Of a DNA stretch of 64,000 nt, positions 10,501 through 19,729 are shown one piece after another. This DNA is from Phycisphaeraceae bacterium D3-23 (GTDB lineage: Bacteria; Planctomycetota; Phycisphaerae; Phycisphaerales; Phycisphaeraceae). The translations under genes were made by a program, and so were the position numbers. The stretch covers positions 4,402,001 through 4,466,000 of the forward strand of contig CP114179.1 of NCBI GenBank assembly GCA_039555135.1, read 5' to 3'. Below the pieces are notes generated by a model. The model worked only from the letters and a program-made list of their open reading frames with translations. It was not told the DNA's origin and did no database searches. How positions within the stretch are numbered: the first letter of the stretch is position 1; each line of letters starts with the position of its first letter.

Positions 10501-10953
10501 GACGGGGCGGCAGGCACCCTCCGCATCAATGGCGGGACGATGACACTCGCCAACGAACTAAACGAACCTTACGAAGGCCCCGGCATCGCGCGCGCATCGA
10601 AGTTAACGGCGGCGCGTTCAACGCCGGGCAGGTCATCGTCAGGGGATTGGGCTTCAGTCAGATGGCCTACACCCAGACCGGCGGCACCGCGAACTTTGCG
10701 CAGGGGCTCAACGTCGGCGGTAATGGCATTTTCCAGTTTACAGGCGGCACACTCAATGTCGGCGTCCTCGAGGTCGACAGCCAGCCAGACACGGTCACAC
10801 AGACCGGCGGCGACATCGTCGCCGACGAGTTCTACCTCAATGGCAACTCCACCTTCGACGACCTGCGCTACGAGTTCTCCGGCGGCAGCATCACCGTCAA
10901 CGAACGCTTCCAACTCGCCGGGCTCTTTTCGCCCCCGGTCCCTTCGTCCCTGA
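7501..10953 (+). CDS. Autotransporter-type beta-strand-repeat PEP-CTERM protein, N-terminal part (frameshifted)
   Basis: This is the first ~1030 residues of a giant secreted protein. A signal peptide (hydrophobic LALLLYCLPAVPALSA) leads into the module typical of Verrucomicrobia/Planctomycetes surface proteins (GGDWFEPLNW). Many Gly/Thr-rich repeats follow, including a clear autotransporter-associated beta-strand repeat near 8960-9040 (RLTAANTYTGDTLVTQGVL), so a long right-handed beta-solenoid is expected. After about base 10592 the frame turns into Arg/Pro/Ser-rich nonsense, while the repeat pattern continues in another frame. The genuine gene therefore runs on into the next entry, and the residues after ~1031 should be disregarded. 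The start has GGAGG 5 bases upstream; the ATG at 7504 is equally possible. Confidence 0.82.
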   Translation: MMSRPRVLAKPHLALLLYCLPAVPALSATQTWDLPGGGDWFEPLNWDAQTPDAVGEVAAFDAGLSEASAAISLGGQQATLGEIDHGSGAQLALLNGVLAFDVVGVGGTAQITTSAGGGDLSILTLASFLDDDLRVSAGTGTSVFWDGLITAGSQGLVADGAGALWLRGDNAGWAGPFTALGGEVYLTHSQALGDADTSIIDGASVYLRAGSGEAFDVQSGTLWLDTGAGTHTGGVTLSGGALASALGGQLEGGLVLSSAAGSTVGVDAGQTLVLSGGVSGTGELTFDSAGTLRLESIGVSHTGALVIQGGVVELMVNATHTGSTTIADGSLILSGDGSLAASGGLVTVQTGGLLGIEQGAGGDALLHDVAVQGVVLQGGTLMIADDFDPADLLNAVSTGGSLVLEHVVGYTAGGSNTLDLNAPTGGGPITLGASGFSSLDAGLNLIPNTADRTLRFGAGPGLLQVGVVLSDGAGSAVHVAHQGPGTTRLTAANTYTGDTLVTQGVLHVASAAGLGTLDGDTFVSGTGRLDLDVAVDETLHLSDGAAVRLLTAGDYGNAIHVDSGVVMTTGAGLTQVSGLIDVATSIEFQELSDSGSTLISGTLSGPGDVTYNGGQFTLGSAATYTGQTVFTGLSAIDVDHADALGSAAAGTVLRGAVVHLNAPSSEPFRVETGTLYLDLFGVDYTNPVTLAGGTLRAGDAFTFGTVELSGGITMDGNATLQAEDPLTLSGALTGTGDLTIFGIGEVSLTGGADLNGQIILDGSPGLIIQSPVTTRFMRVLRGGLIIEDDLTVTNLLSLQNATFDWRGGELELEHFDVFPTVNPFLLGTDVDITALLDGSLTGAPLNLIGGSSENNFPYFEVTRGATVRQTGDDIGVGGAGGQILVGNTDGPGTLRLEGGSLTTMIVNVRSAGSVIEIAGGTLDAIVSLADQPGSAATLRITSGLLDTSQVVVGNGGTALVEHSGGAADIFNLQFGAGAGPGGVYELSGTGTLDVNNLWFHDGAAGTLRINGGTMTLANELNEPYEGPGIARASKLTAARSTPGRSSSGDWASVRWPTPRPAAPRTLRRGSTSAVMAFSSLQAAHSMSASSRSTASQTRSHRPAATSSPTSSTSMATPPSTTCATSSPAAASPSTNASNSPGSFRPRSLRP
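10587..10595 (+). other. (CG)4C tract at which the reading frame breaks
   Basis: The sequence reads ATCGCGCGCGCATCGAAG here. Removing one CG unit joins GPGIA in the upstream frame to RIEVNGGAFNAGQ in the downstream frame, with uninterrupted beta-repeat character on both sides. This points to a one-unit (+2 base) expansion, either a consensus error or real slippage. Confidence 0.8.
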
Positions 10954-13484
10954 GCTTTGTCCAGACCGGCGGCACTGTGACGGCCCCCGACGAGCTGGTC
11001 CTTGTCACCGCGCGCTACGAACTCATCAACGGTTCGCTGGACACTGGTTCCGGCCTCGGGCTCAACACCGCCACCTTCGGCGACGAGGACGACAACCGCG
11101 CGGAGTTTCTCCAGACCGGCGGGGTCGCCACCTTCGACGAGTTGCGGCTGCTCAACGCGCTGGTCGAAATCAGCGCGGGGACGATGAACCTTAGCACGCT
11201 GGACATCACCGCCGACGGACCCAATGTGATGACACGGTTTGAGCAGACCGGCGGGGATGTCAGCGTCGTGGGGCTGCTCGACCTGGGCACCTCCCGCAGC
11301 GACAATGTCGATGCCCGCTATGCCCTGAGCGCCGGCAACCTGACCGCCGGGTCGGCACAGGTCGGTGGGGATGTAAGCCGCCAACTGGGCAACGTCGAAC
11401 AAACCGGCGGCACCGCGACCTTCGGCCTGCTGACGATCGGCACCGAGGGACTTTACGAACTCACCGGCGGGACGCTCGCCATCCAGGCCGGGCTGGTCAA
11501 CAAGGGGACGCTTGACCTTCAGCACTCGGCCGCCACAGTCCGGGCCGAAAGCGGCATCATCGACCTCGCGACCCAGCCCCTGCTCCGCGCGACCCACGCG
11601 AATATCGTCGGGCTCGCCGGGGCCGTCATCTCCCTGCCCGCCGGGTTCGACACCGCGACGGGCTTTGGCAGCTTCAACAATGCCGGCGTCACCCACTTCC
11701 AGGGCGACACCCTCTTCATCCCTGTGGGCCCGGCGCTCGTCGCCAGCGGCGACTTCCACGACCACATCGAGACCCGCGCCGACATCACCGCAGCATCCTT
11801 CGGTGTGTTCAACCCCCGCGGCGGGCTACGCATGATCGGCGGCGTCGATGTCGATCTCGGCGAAACCGGCCAGCTGCAAATCCAGAACACACTGTCCGGC
11901 ATGGACGGCGGATCGATCACGTCGCAGTCGATGTATGTCGGCACCTTCAGCACCAACGGGCCCCACGCCCGCTTCGAGATGGACGGCGGGGTCATCGACC
12001 TTGGGGCCGACGGCGACAGTGGGTTCCTTGATGTCGTCTCGCGCGTCGGCACGCAGTCCACGTTCATCATGCACGCCGGTCAGATCACCGTGCATGACGA
12101 CGATGGCGACGCACGCGTTGCGTTTGCCTCCTTCGGCGGCACGACACATACCGAAATGCACGGCGGGTCTATCACGGCGGAGGGCGGATCCTTCGGGGTC
12201 GGTACAAACGACAACGGCGGGACTTCGCGTTTCATTATGACCGGCGGCACGGTCCTCGCCGAGGACGGCAGCTTCAGCGAGGGTGCCGACGTCGATCTCC
12301 AGGGCGGTACGCTCACCTACACCCGATTTGTCCGCATCCGTCGATCTGACGATAGCCCCACCGACTTCTCTGTCTCCGGCGGCACGTTTATATCGCCGAC
12401 AGTGTTCCTTAACACGCATCAGACTGCCCAACTCAATAGCTTCAATGTCACCGACGGGCTTGTACAAGTCGGGCGGTTCGATATCAACACGACCCGCGTC
12501 ACCGTCTCTGGCGGCAGGCTCGAAGCCGAGGACCTGACGGTTACTGCCCCCAATTTCGCGGGCGGCGGCTTCTACAATGCCGAGTACCATCAGACCGGCG
12601 GGGTCACCGCAGCCAGCAATCAAATCCTCCTCGGCGACGGGGGCAACGGCCGCGCGCTCCTCCGGCTCTCTGGCGGCGACTTCGAGGCACCGACCATCAC
12701 ACTCTCCGACCGCGGCGCACCGACCACTGTCGAATTCCTCTCGTCTGGCGTCCGAATGCGGGCGACCGATCGGTTGATCTTTGGCGAGGGTGTGATCCTC
12801 TCCGCTATCGAAGGGGCGGCGATCCACCTCGATACCGCTTCGCTGGAAATGCACAGCACCTCGCCCACGAACATGAGCGGCCTGGAAAAACTCACGCTCC
12901 TTGTGGAAGGCAACCTCGACATCGAGGTCGGCGGGCAGGACCTGGGCGCGACCCTCGCCGGGTTCGACAACAACTTCGCGCTGCGCGAACTCGTCCTCGG
13001 TGACGACCAGGTCGGCCTGGCCCGCATCGTCGATGAGACCGACAACGCGCTCTCCGACACGCAGGACGAAGCGCTCTACGTCGACCGCCTCGTGCTGGGC
13101 GCGGGCTCGGGGCTCAACCTCAACGGGCTCAATGTCTACTACCACCAGTTCATCGACCTCGGCGGGCTGGTCCTCACCGACGGCGGGGCGTTGATCCATG
13201 TCCCGCTCAACGTGCTGGGCGACCTCTCGGGCGACGACTACGTCGGCGCGGCCGACCTCGACATTCTCCTCGCGAACTGGGGCGACAGCGTGACGCCCGG
13301 CGACCTCGCGGTGGGCGACGTCTCGGGCGACGGGTTCGTGGATCAAGACGACCTCGACATCGTTAGCGCGCAGTGGGGTCAGGGGATCGCGCCGCAGGGC
13401 ACGGTGCCCGAGCCGGCGACCGGGCTGGCGCTGGTTGCCGGCGTCCTCCTGCTGAGCCGCCGACGCCGACACGCCGGGGCCTAG
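10647..13484 (+). CDS. Same PEP-CTERM giant, C-terminal part with dockerin-like module
   Basis: This is the downstream part of the gene split at 10587-10595; its frame is coding from about 10596 and the TTG at 10647 is only a formal start. The protein continues as repeated QTGGT / LSGGxF / GGTLN strands of a beta-solenoid. Near the end lie two EF-hand-like loops (GDLSGDDYVGAADLDILLANWG and GDVSGDGFVDQDDLDIV), a dockerin type I-like pair. VPEPATGLALVAGVLLLSRRRR follows as the PEP-CTERM signal. Joined with the upstream part the product is about 1,990 residues. It is followed after 75 bases by another secreted giant on the same strand. Confidence 0.82.
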   Translation: MGFSQMAYTQTGGTANFAQGLNVGGNGIFQFTGGTLNVGVLEVDSQPDTVTQTGGDIVADEFYLNGNSTFDDLRYEFSGGSITVNERFQLAGLFSPPVPSSLSFVQTGGTVTAPDELVLVTARYELINGSLDTGSGLGLNTATFGDEDDNRAEFLQTGGVATFDELRLLNALVEISAGTMNLSTLDITADGPNVMTRFEQTGGDVSVVGLLDLGTSRSDNVDARYALSAGNLTAGSAQVGGDVSRQLGNVEQTGGTATFGLLTIGTEGLYELTGGTLAIQAGLVNKGTLDLQHSAATVRAESGIIDLATQPLLRATHANIVGLAGAVISLPAGFDTATGFGSFNNAGVTHFQGDTLFIPVGPALVASGDFHDHIETRADITAASFGVFNPRGGLRMIGGVDVDLGETGQLQIQNTLSGMDGGSITSQSMYVGTFSTNGPHARFEMDGGVIDLGADGDSGFLDVVSRVGTQSTFIMHAGQITVHDDDGDARVAFASFGGTTHTEMHGGSITAEGGSFGVGTNDNGGTSRFIMTGGTVLAEDGSFSEGADVDLQGGTLTYTRFVRIRRSDDSPTDFSVSGGTFISPTVFLNTHQTAQLNSFNVTDGLVQVGRFDINTTRVTVSGGRLEAEDLTVTAPNFAGGGFYNAEYHQTGGVTAASNQILLGDGGNGRALLRLSGGDFEAPTITLSDRGAPTTVEFLSSGVRMRATDRLIFGEGVILSAIEGAAIHLDTASLEMHSTSPTNMSGLEKLTLLVEGNLDIEVGGQDLGATLAGFDNNFALRELVLGDDQVGLARIVDETDNALSDTQDEALYVDRLVLGAGSGLNLNGLNVYYHQFIDLGGLVLTDGGALIHVPLNVLGDLSGDDYVGAADLDILLANWGDSVTPGDLAVGDVSGDGFVDQDDLDIVSAQWGQGIAPQGTVPEPATGLALVAGVLLLSRRRRHAGA

Positions 13485-13559
13485 TGACCGGCCGCACCGA
13501 TCCGAGTTTCAAGCCAAGCAAGACCAACCCCCAACCCACGGCGGTAGAAGGAAAGATCG

Positions 13560-16500
13560 ATGACGAACCGATTCAAGACACGGGTGCTACTCGCCGCTGC
13601 GCTGCTCGTACCCGCCGGGCTCGCGCGGGGCCAGATCACACAGATCCAGGCCGACTGGGTTAGCGCGACTGACGGCGACTGGAACGACCCGGCCAACTGG
13701 TCCTCCGTCGATTACCCCGACAACGCGGGGTTCAACTTCTACGACGTGCTGTTCGACGCGGCCGGCTCGCCCTACACCGCGACGCTGAACAACCTCAATG
13801 TCGATGTCGATTCGCTCACCCTCGACAGCACTGACGCCACGCTCCGGCTCTCCGGCGGCGCGATCCTCGACGCCAACACCATCGACCTGCGTAACGGCAC
13901 GCTCGAGATCACCTTCGGCACGATCGAGGACGCGACGATCACCGCCACCGGGGGCGTGATCCAAAACCCCGACCAGATCGCGTACTTCGAGGACGTGACC
14001 CTCGCCTCCGACCTCCAGATCATGGGGCGATCGCTCTACATCACCAACGCCATCACGCTCGCCAACGACGCGGTCATCGACCTCTCTCGCGCGGCGGGCG
14101 CCTCCTTCAGCAATCTCACCTTCGAAGGCACCGACCCCCGGATTTTTGGAAGCGGCACGCTTCGTTTCCATGACAATTTCACGATGTGGGTCGATACCGG
14201 CAATCGCGGCTTCATCGAGCCCGATGTCACGCTCCTGGGCCAAGGCGGCACGCTCTACTTTGGCAGTACCAACCCCAACACCGAATCGGGCCGGTGGGTT
14301 AACCGCGGCACGATCCGTCTGATGGGCAACGGTGCCGACCTGTTTATCTCAGACGGCGCAGACTCCTTCCGCAACACCGGCCTGATCGAGGGCTTCAACG
14401 ACGCGACCCTCCATCTGCAAAGCCAGTGGGACAACACCGGCACGATCCGGCTTCATGACACGGCGACGCTCAACCTCGGCGGCACGTTCGAGCTGAGCGA
14501 CATGGGAACCATCGAGGCACTCGATAACGCGGCGGTCCTGCTCTCGGGCCACCTCACGATGCAGCCGGGCGAAGTCTTCGAGGTCGATGGCAGCATCCCC
14601 CGGCTTGACGTCCACAACGGTCGGTTCATCGGTGGCCGAGTCCGCGGTGTCGGTGGCAACACGTTTAATGAAGTCCTCAACATCGTGTTTGATAACACGA
14701 CGCTCGAATCGATCGACATCCTGATCGAGAACAATGCGCGCATCTACAACGGATTGGTGCTCGACAACGCCGACCTCATCGCGGGGGACAACACGGCCAA
14801 CGAGACCTTCCAGTTCTACAACGGTCAAACTATTTCCGGTACCGGCCGGCTGGTCGCGGGGGCCGACACGGAATTCGAATTCGCGGGGGGCGGGCATACC
14901 GTCTTTGGCAGCGGGATCACGCTCGACGCGACGGCCGGCTTCCTCGTGATCGGTGATTCCAACATGTCTTGGGAGAATCAGGGCACGATCCTGGTTGGCC
15001 CAAACAGGGCGGTGTCGCTTGCGGGCGTGTGGACCAATAACGGCACGGTCCATGTCGATGGCGGCACGATCCTGCTCGATGACGATTTCACTACTGCCGA
15101 TATCGGCACGATCATCGCGACGGGTGACGCGACGGTCCGGTTGGCGGATGGCAGCGAGTGGGACAACACCGGTCAAATCACCGACCTGGCGACGCTGTTC
15201 CCCGGCATGCGCATCAACCTGGAAAAGGGCATCGTCACCGGCGGGACGTTGACCGCGTCTCAGCCGATCGAACTCCTCCCAATGCGGCTGCGTGATGTCA
15301 CGCTCGACTTCGATTGGGACCCGGGTATCTATGCCCGAGAGACCACCATTCGCCGCGGCCTGACCATCACCGCAGGCCACACCATCACGCTGCATCACGG
15401 AAACGACCTCCGCTGGATCAATGAGGGGCCCTTCACCCTCAACGGCGAGGGCACGATCGAGAGCATCCCCAATGGCGGCGCGGTCGAACTCGGCGGGGAG
15501 GGCATGGTCATCGCGTCGGGCATCACGATCCGCAGCGGCACCGCTGCTGGTGCCGGGGGGAATCTCGAGCTCGACTTCCAGACCAACCACGGCACGCTCA
15601 TCCAGCGGGCCACCACCTTCCGCATGATCTTCGAGGATACGGACGCGGTGAATCTCGGCACGATCCGTGCTCTGAGTGGGTCGGTCGAATCGACCGGCCT
15701 GGACAACCAGGGCCTGGCCGAGGCGGTGGGCGTCGGCGCGCTGCTCGACTTCGTCAACACCGGCAACACCGGCACGCTCCGCGCGGCGGACGGCGGGGTG
15801 GCCGAGCTCAACGGCCTGACCAACGACGGCCAGGTCCTCGGCGAGGACGGTGGCGTGATCCGGCTTGGCCCGGGCTGGACCAACCCGACCGGGACGATAA
15901 GCGTCTCCAACGGCGGGGTGCTTGAGTTGTTGGGCTGGTCCGCGACGCCGGGCACGGTCACGATCGACCAGTCCACCGTCCGCCTCGCGTTCAGTACCGA
16001 CCTTGCGCTGCTCAATACGCTACCTGTCGGCGCGGGCTCGACCGTCGAGGTGACCGGCACCCTCGACCTCACCGGCGGGACGCTTGACCTGGACGCACTG
16101 GCGCCCGAGTTTCTACTCATCGAAGGGACGCTGCGTAACGGCTCGGTCATCGGCACGCCGCCCTTGAACATCATCAACGCCCAGCCGCTCAGTATCAGCA
16201 CCCTCGACAACCTTACGGTTGAGACCGATGTCGACCTTGGCAACAGCGGTACAACCCAACTCCGCAACAACACCGCGTTTGTCGGCTCGACGATCCTGGG
16301 CAACGGCTCGCTCAACATCGTCTCGGGACACACCGCATCGCTTGATGCGGCCGCGATTGAGGGCAACGTGTTCGTCGACGCAGGCGCTACAATGATCGTC
16401 TCGAACGGCTTGGCGCTCGACGGCACGATCGCCTCGGGCGTGGGCGTGGGGAATCGCCCGCAGGTCCGTTTTGAGGGGACGCAAAGCGTCACCGGCACCG

Positions 16501-17498
16501 GCGCGTTCGTGGCTGGCACCGCCCAGGGGCTCAACCTCCGATTCACCGGCGACCTCACGCTCGGCGAAGACATCCAACTCGGCGCGCAGCAGGGCATCCT
16601 CTCGCTCAACGGGCTTGGCCAGACCCTCACGCTCCACGGCGTGCTCGATGTCGGGGCCTCACGGACAGCCATCGCCAATGTCGGCACCTTCGTGAATCAC
16701 GGCAGCATCATCCTTGGCAATAACGCTACCTTCCAACTCAACGCCGACACCTTCGTCAACCACACTACCCTCGACCCACGCGCCGCCAGCTTCGTGGCAC
16801 CCGGCACCGAAGTCGTCAACGCACCCGGCTCGGTCGTCATCGCCGACGGCACGATCGACCTCGGCAACGACGCCACGTTCAGCGTCGCCGGGCAGCTGCA
16901 AGGCATCGCAACTGCGACTAGCCGGCTGCTGATACTCGGCGACCTCGCGCTGCAGGACACCACGCAGACTTCACTCCATTTTATCGATGGGCGTAGTGAA
17001 GCCCTCGCCTTCCTCCACGCCACAGGCGACGCGTCGATTGACGGTGAACTGACACTCGACGCGGAGTCGCTCACGGCGGCCGTGCCTGGCCTGACACAGA
17101 CGCTTGTGTTCGCCAGCGGCGAATTCTCCGGCGTCTTTACGGAGGTGACGGGCCTGCAGATCGACGCGACGCACCGCTGGCACCTCGACTACCAGGCGGA
17201 CCGGCTGGTCGCAGAGGTCCGGTTGGCGGGCGATGTCACCGGCGACGGATTCGTGGGCGTCGAAGACCTGGATGTCATCCTCGCGAACTGGGGCAGCCAG
17301 GTCGTCGCCGGCGATTCGGCCGCGGGCGAATGGACCGGTGATGGCGTGGTCGGGCAAGCGGACCTCGACATCACCCTCGCGGGCTGGGGCGATGGTGTCC
17401 AGCCCGAGCCCAACGTCCCCGAGCCCGGGTCGGCCATGCTTGTCGCGGGCATGTTGTCGCTGCTGACCACCCGCAGGCGACGTCGGTCAAGCAACTAA
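13560..17498 (+). CDS. Large beta-solenoid PEP-CTERM protein with dockerin-like pair
   Basis: This is a secreted protein of 1,312 residues. The signal peptide (RVLLAAALLVPAGLARG) is followed by the module DGDWNDPANWSS, then a long array of short Gly/Asn/Thr-rich strands (NNGTVHVDGGTILLD, NTGTIRLHDTATLNL), predicting an extended solenoid. The tail has two Ca-binding-like loops (GDVTGDGFVGVEDLDVILANWG; WTGDGVVGQADLDITLAGWG) and NVPEPGSAMLVAGMLSLLTTRRRRR as the PEP-CTERM signal. A GAAGGAAAG Shine-Dalgarno precedes the ATG. The dockerin-like end is close in sequence to those of the neighbours, suggesting duplication or gene conversion. The binding partner is unknown. Confidence 0.88.
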   Translation: MTNRFKTRVLLAAALLVPAGLARGQITQIQADWVSATDGDWNDPANWSSVDYPDNAGFNFYDVLFDAAGSPYTATLNNLNVDVDSLTLDSTDATLRLSGGAILDANTIDLRNGTLEITFGTIEDATITATGGVIQNPDQIAYFEDVTLASDLQIMGRSLYITNAITLANDAVIDLSRAAGASFSNLTFEGTDPRIFGSGTLRFHDNFTMWVDTGNRGFIEPDVTLLGQGGTLYFGSTNPNTESGRWVNRGTIRLMGNGADLFISDGADSFRNTGLIEGFNDATLHLQSQWDNTGTIRLHDTATLNLGGTFELSDMGTIEALDNAAVLLSGHLTMQPGEVFEVDGSIPRLDVHNGRFIGGRVRGVGGNTFNEVLNIVFDNTTLESIDILIENNARIYNGLVLDNADLIAGDNTANETFQFYNGQTISGTGRLVAGADTEFEFAGGGHTVFGSGITLDATAGFLVIGDSNMSWENQGTILVGPNRAVSLAGVWTNNGTVHVDGGTILLDDDFTTADIGTIIATGDATVRLADGSEWDNTGQITDLATLFPGMRINLEKGIVTGGTLTASQPIELLPMRLRDVTLDFDWDPGIYARETTIRRGLTITAGHTITLHHGNDLRWINEGPFTLNGEGTIESIPNGGAVELGGEGMVIASGITIRSGTAAGAGGNLELDFQTNHGTLIQRATTFRMIFEDTDAVNLGTIRALSGSVESTGLDNQGLAEAVGVGALLDFVNTGNTGTLRAADGGVAELNGLTNDGQVLGEDGGVIRLGPGWTNPTGTISVSNGGVLELLGWSATPGTVTIDQSTVRLAFSTDLALLNTLPVGAGSTVEVTGTLDLTGGTLDLDALAPEFLLIEGTLRNGSVIGTPPLNIINAQPLSISTLDNLTVETDVDLGNSGTTQLRNNTAFVGSTILGNGSLNIVSGHTASLDAAAIEGNVFVDAGATMIVSNGLALDGTIASGVGVGNRPQVRFEGTQSVTGTGAFVAGTAQGLNLRFTGDLTLGEDIQLGAQQGILSLNGLGQTLTLHGVLDVGASRTAIANVGTFVNHGSIILGNNATFQLNADTFVNHTTLDPRAASFVAPGTEVVNAPGSVVIADGTIDLGNDATFSVAGQLQGIATATSRLLILGDLALQDTTQTSLHFIDGRSEALAFLHATGDASIDGELTLDAESLTAAVPGLTQTLVFASGEFSGVFTEVTGLQIDATHRWHLDYQADRLVAEVRLAGDVTGDGFVGVEDLDVILANWGSQVVAGDSAAGEWTGDGVVGQADLDITLAGWGDGVQPEPNVPEPGSAMLVAGMLSLLTTRRRRRSSN

Positions 17499-17540
17499 GA
17501 ATGCTCCTTGGACACATGAAATCAACACGAGATAAGACCA

Positions 17541-19388
17541 ATGCCACTCATCGCTAACACTGCTCTACGATCGGCCGTCCTCGTTACGGCTGCCTGTGCG
17601 GCTGCGATTGGCCCGCGGCACGACGCCCAAGCTCAAGCGGTCTACGACACGCGTGCCCTGACCGGCGAACTCGCGCCGGGCACGGGGGCCGGCGTCGTGT
17701 TCAGCGGCCTTCATGGCCACAGCGCCATCGCCCCTGCCCTCAACGCCGACGGCGACATCGTGTTCCGCGGCCAACTCGCCGGGCTGGGCGTGGACAGTTC
17801 GAATGGGGTGGGCGTCTGGTCTGACGCGAGCGGGACAAACTTGCTGGTCGCACGTGAAGGGGACCCCGCCCCAGGCACGGACCCGGCCTCGGTCTTTACG
17901 GGATTCAGCGGGCCGTATCTCAACAGCGCAGGGCAGGTGGCTATCCTTGGCGGCGCGGGTGCCGGTGGCGGCGGCATCTGGTCCGAGCGCACCGGCGTGC
18001 TCGGACTGACCGTGCGCAGTGGCGACCCCGCGCCGGTCGGCGGTGCTGGCGTGAACCTCGGCAGCATCAACGGATTCGTCTATAACGACGCCGGGCAGAC
18101 CGGCTTCCGTGGCTACCTCAGCGGCCCGGGGATCCACAACGACAACAGCGATGGCATCTGGCTACAGACCGATGGCGTCGTCTCAGTGGTAGCACGTGAA
18201 GGCAACGCCGCGCCCGGCACGGGGGTGGTCTTCAGCCACATGAGCACCCCCATCATGAACGGTTCGGGCGATATCGCATTCCAAGCCCGCGTCAACGGCG
18301 GGGGTATCAACGAATTCAATAACGAAACCCTGTGGCTGCATACCGGCGGAGCGCTGACTCTGGTCGCGCGCGGGGGCCAAGCCGCACCGGGGGCCGGGCC
18401 CGGTGTCGCGTTCATGCGCCTCTATGCCCTCAGCGGCATCAATGATGCGGCCCAACTCGCCTTCCACGCCACACTCACCGGCGCCGGCGTGGACGACCAC
18501 AACGACAGCGGCATCTGGGCACAGCTCAGCGGTGCGCCCGAACTGGTCGCCCGTGCGGGTGACGCCGCCCCGGGCACCGGGCCCGGCGTCGTGTTCGACG
18601 GGTTCAACAACCCCTTCCTCAACGCCGCAGGCCAAGTCGCCTTCGAGGCGACCCTCGACGGCACCGGAGTCGACGACACGAACGACCGCGGGATGTGGTC
18701 GCAGGGCAGTGGGTCACTCGAACTCATCGCACGCTCGGGGAGTAACGCACCCGGGACCGACACCGGCGTCCTGTTTCGTGCGTTCAGCAGCCCCGTCTTC
18801 AACAACGCGGGGCAGACCGCCTTCTTCGCAGACCTCGAAGGCACGGGCGTGGACTTCACCAACGACGAAGGCATCTGGGCGACCAACCTCGCCGGGCAGC
18901 TGACCCTCGTCGCGCGTTCGGGCGACACGTTTGATATCGACGACGACCCGCTCACCGAGGACCTGCGCACGATCTCGGCGGTGATGCTGACAACCGGCTC
19001 GGGCGGTGAGGACGGCCGACGCACCAGCCTCAACGACGCGGGCCAGCTCGCCTTCTCCCTGCGATTCACCGACGGCAGCGAGGGCGTCTTCGTCGCCACG
19101 ATCCTCGATATCCTCCTGGGTGATGTCACCGGCGACGGCTTTGTCGGTGCCCAAGACCTCGACGTGCTGCTCGCCAACTGGGGCGAGACGGTCACGCCCG
19201 GCACCACAGCAGCGGGCGACCTGTCGGGCGACGGTGTCGTCGGCCAAGCCGACCTCGACATCGTCTTGGGCGCGTGGGGCGATGGCACCCCCGCAGGCTC
19301 TACGATCCCCGAGCCCGGCTCGCTGGCATGGCTCGCACTGGGCACGACAGTGCTAATGAAGCGACGTCGCTCAACCCGCCTAAAGTGA
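17541..19388 (+). CDS. NxxGxxAF tandem-repeat PEP-CTERM protein with dockerin-like pair
   Basis: This is a secreted protein of 615 residues. After a signal peptide it has about eight repeats of roughly 55 residues, each with LNxxGQVAF-type strands (FLNAAGQVAFEATLDGTGV, FNNAGQTAFFADLEGTGV) and an IWxxxxGxLxLVARxGDxAPGT segment. This is the choice-of-anchor NxxGxxAF repeat class, probably a beta-propeller. The end carries two EF-hand-like loops (GDVTGDGFVGAQDLDVLLANWG; GDLSGDGVVGQADLDIVLGAWG) and TIPEPGSLAWLALGTTVLMKRRR as the PEP-CTERM signal. It lies 42 bases after the preceding giant, so co-transcription is plausible. Function beyond a surface location is unknown. Confidence 0.87.
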   Translation: MPLIANTALRSAVLVTAACAAAIGPRHDAQAQAVYDTRALTGELAPGTGAGVVFSGLHGHSAIAPALNADGDIVFRGQLAGLGVDSSNGVGVWSDASGTNLLVAREGDPAPGTDPASVFTGFSGPYLNSAGQVAILGGAGAGGGGIWSERTGVLGLTVRSGDPAPVGGAGVNLGSINGFVYNDAGQTGFRGYLSGPGIHNDNSDGIWLQTDGVVSVVAREGNAAPGTGVVFSHMSTPIMNGSGDIAFQARVNGGGINEFNNETLWLHTGGALTLVARGGQAAPGAGPGVAFMRLYALSGINDAAQLAFHATLTGAGVDDHNDSGIWAQLSGAPELVARAGDAAPGTGPGVVFDGFNNPFLNAAGQVAFEATLDGTGVDDTNDRGMWSQGSGSLELIARSGSNAPGTDTGVLFRAFSSPVFNNAGQTAFFADLEGTGVDFTNDEGIWATNLAGQLTLVARSGDTFDIDDDPLTEDLRTISAVMLTTGSGGEDGRRTSLNDAGQLAFSLRFTDGSEGVFVATILDILLGDVTGDGFVGAQDLDVLLANWGETVTPGTTAAGDLSGDGVVGQADLDIVLGAWGDGTPAGSTIPEPGSLAWLALGTTVLMKRRRSTRLK

Positions 19389-19473
19389 TTGATTCGACGG
19401 TCAACGCCACATCCAGATTCTGCAGATTAGCTATTGATGTCGTGGCCGACGGGACATCGAGAAACCGAATCAA

Positions 19474-19546
19474 AGCGGGCGAAGAGACTCGAACTCTCAA
19501 CATTCAGCTTGGAAGGCTGACGCTCTACCAATTGAGCTACGCCCGC
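19474..19546 (-). tRNA. tRNA-Gly (anticodon UCC)
   Basis: The minus strand folds as a complete cloverleaf: acceptor GCGGGCG/CGCCCGC, D-stem GCTC/GAGC with the AATTGGTA loop, anticodon stem TCAGC/GCTGA around CTTCCAA, and T-arm GAGAG-TTCGAGT-CTCTT. The anticodon is TCC and the discriminator base is U73, as expected for glycine. CCA is not encoded. Confidence 0.96.
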
Positions 19547-19729
19547 GGTGGCTGGGAGCCAAGCGGCTAGTGTAGCCGGGTCGGTGGGGGGGTGCCAGTA
19601 GTCCGCGGCGTGCTGGCCAGTGCAAGTCCGATGAGAATTGCGCTTGCTTTACGTGAATATTGGGGTAGGCTTCCCGCGCAGCGGCTTGGTTTGCGGCGTC
19701 GGCTACGCAATTCCCATTGATCCGGCTTC

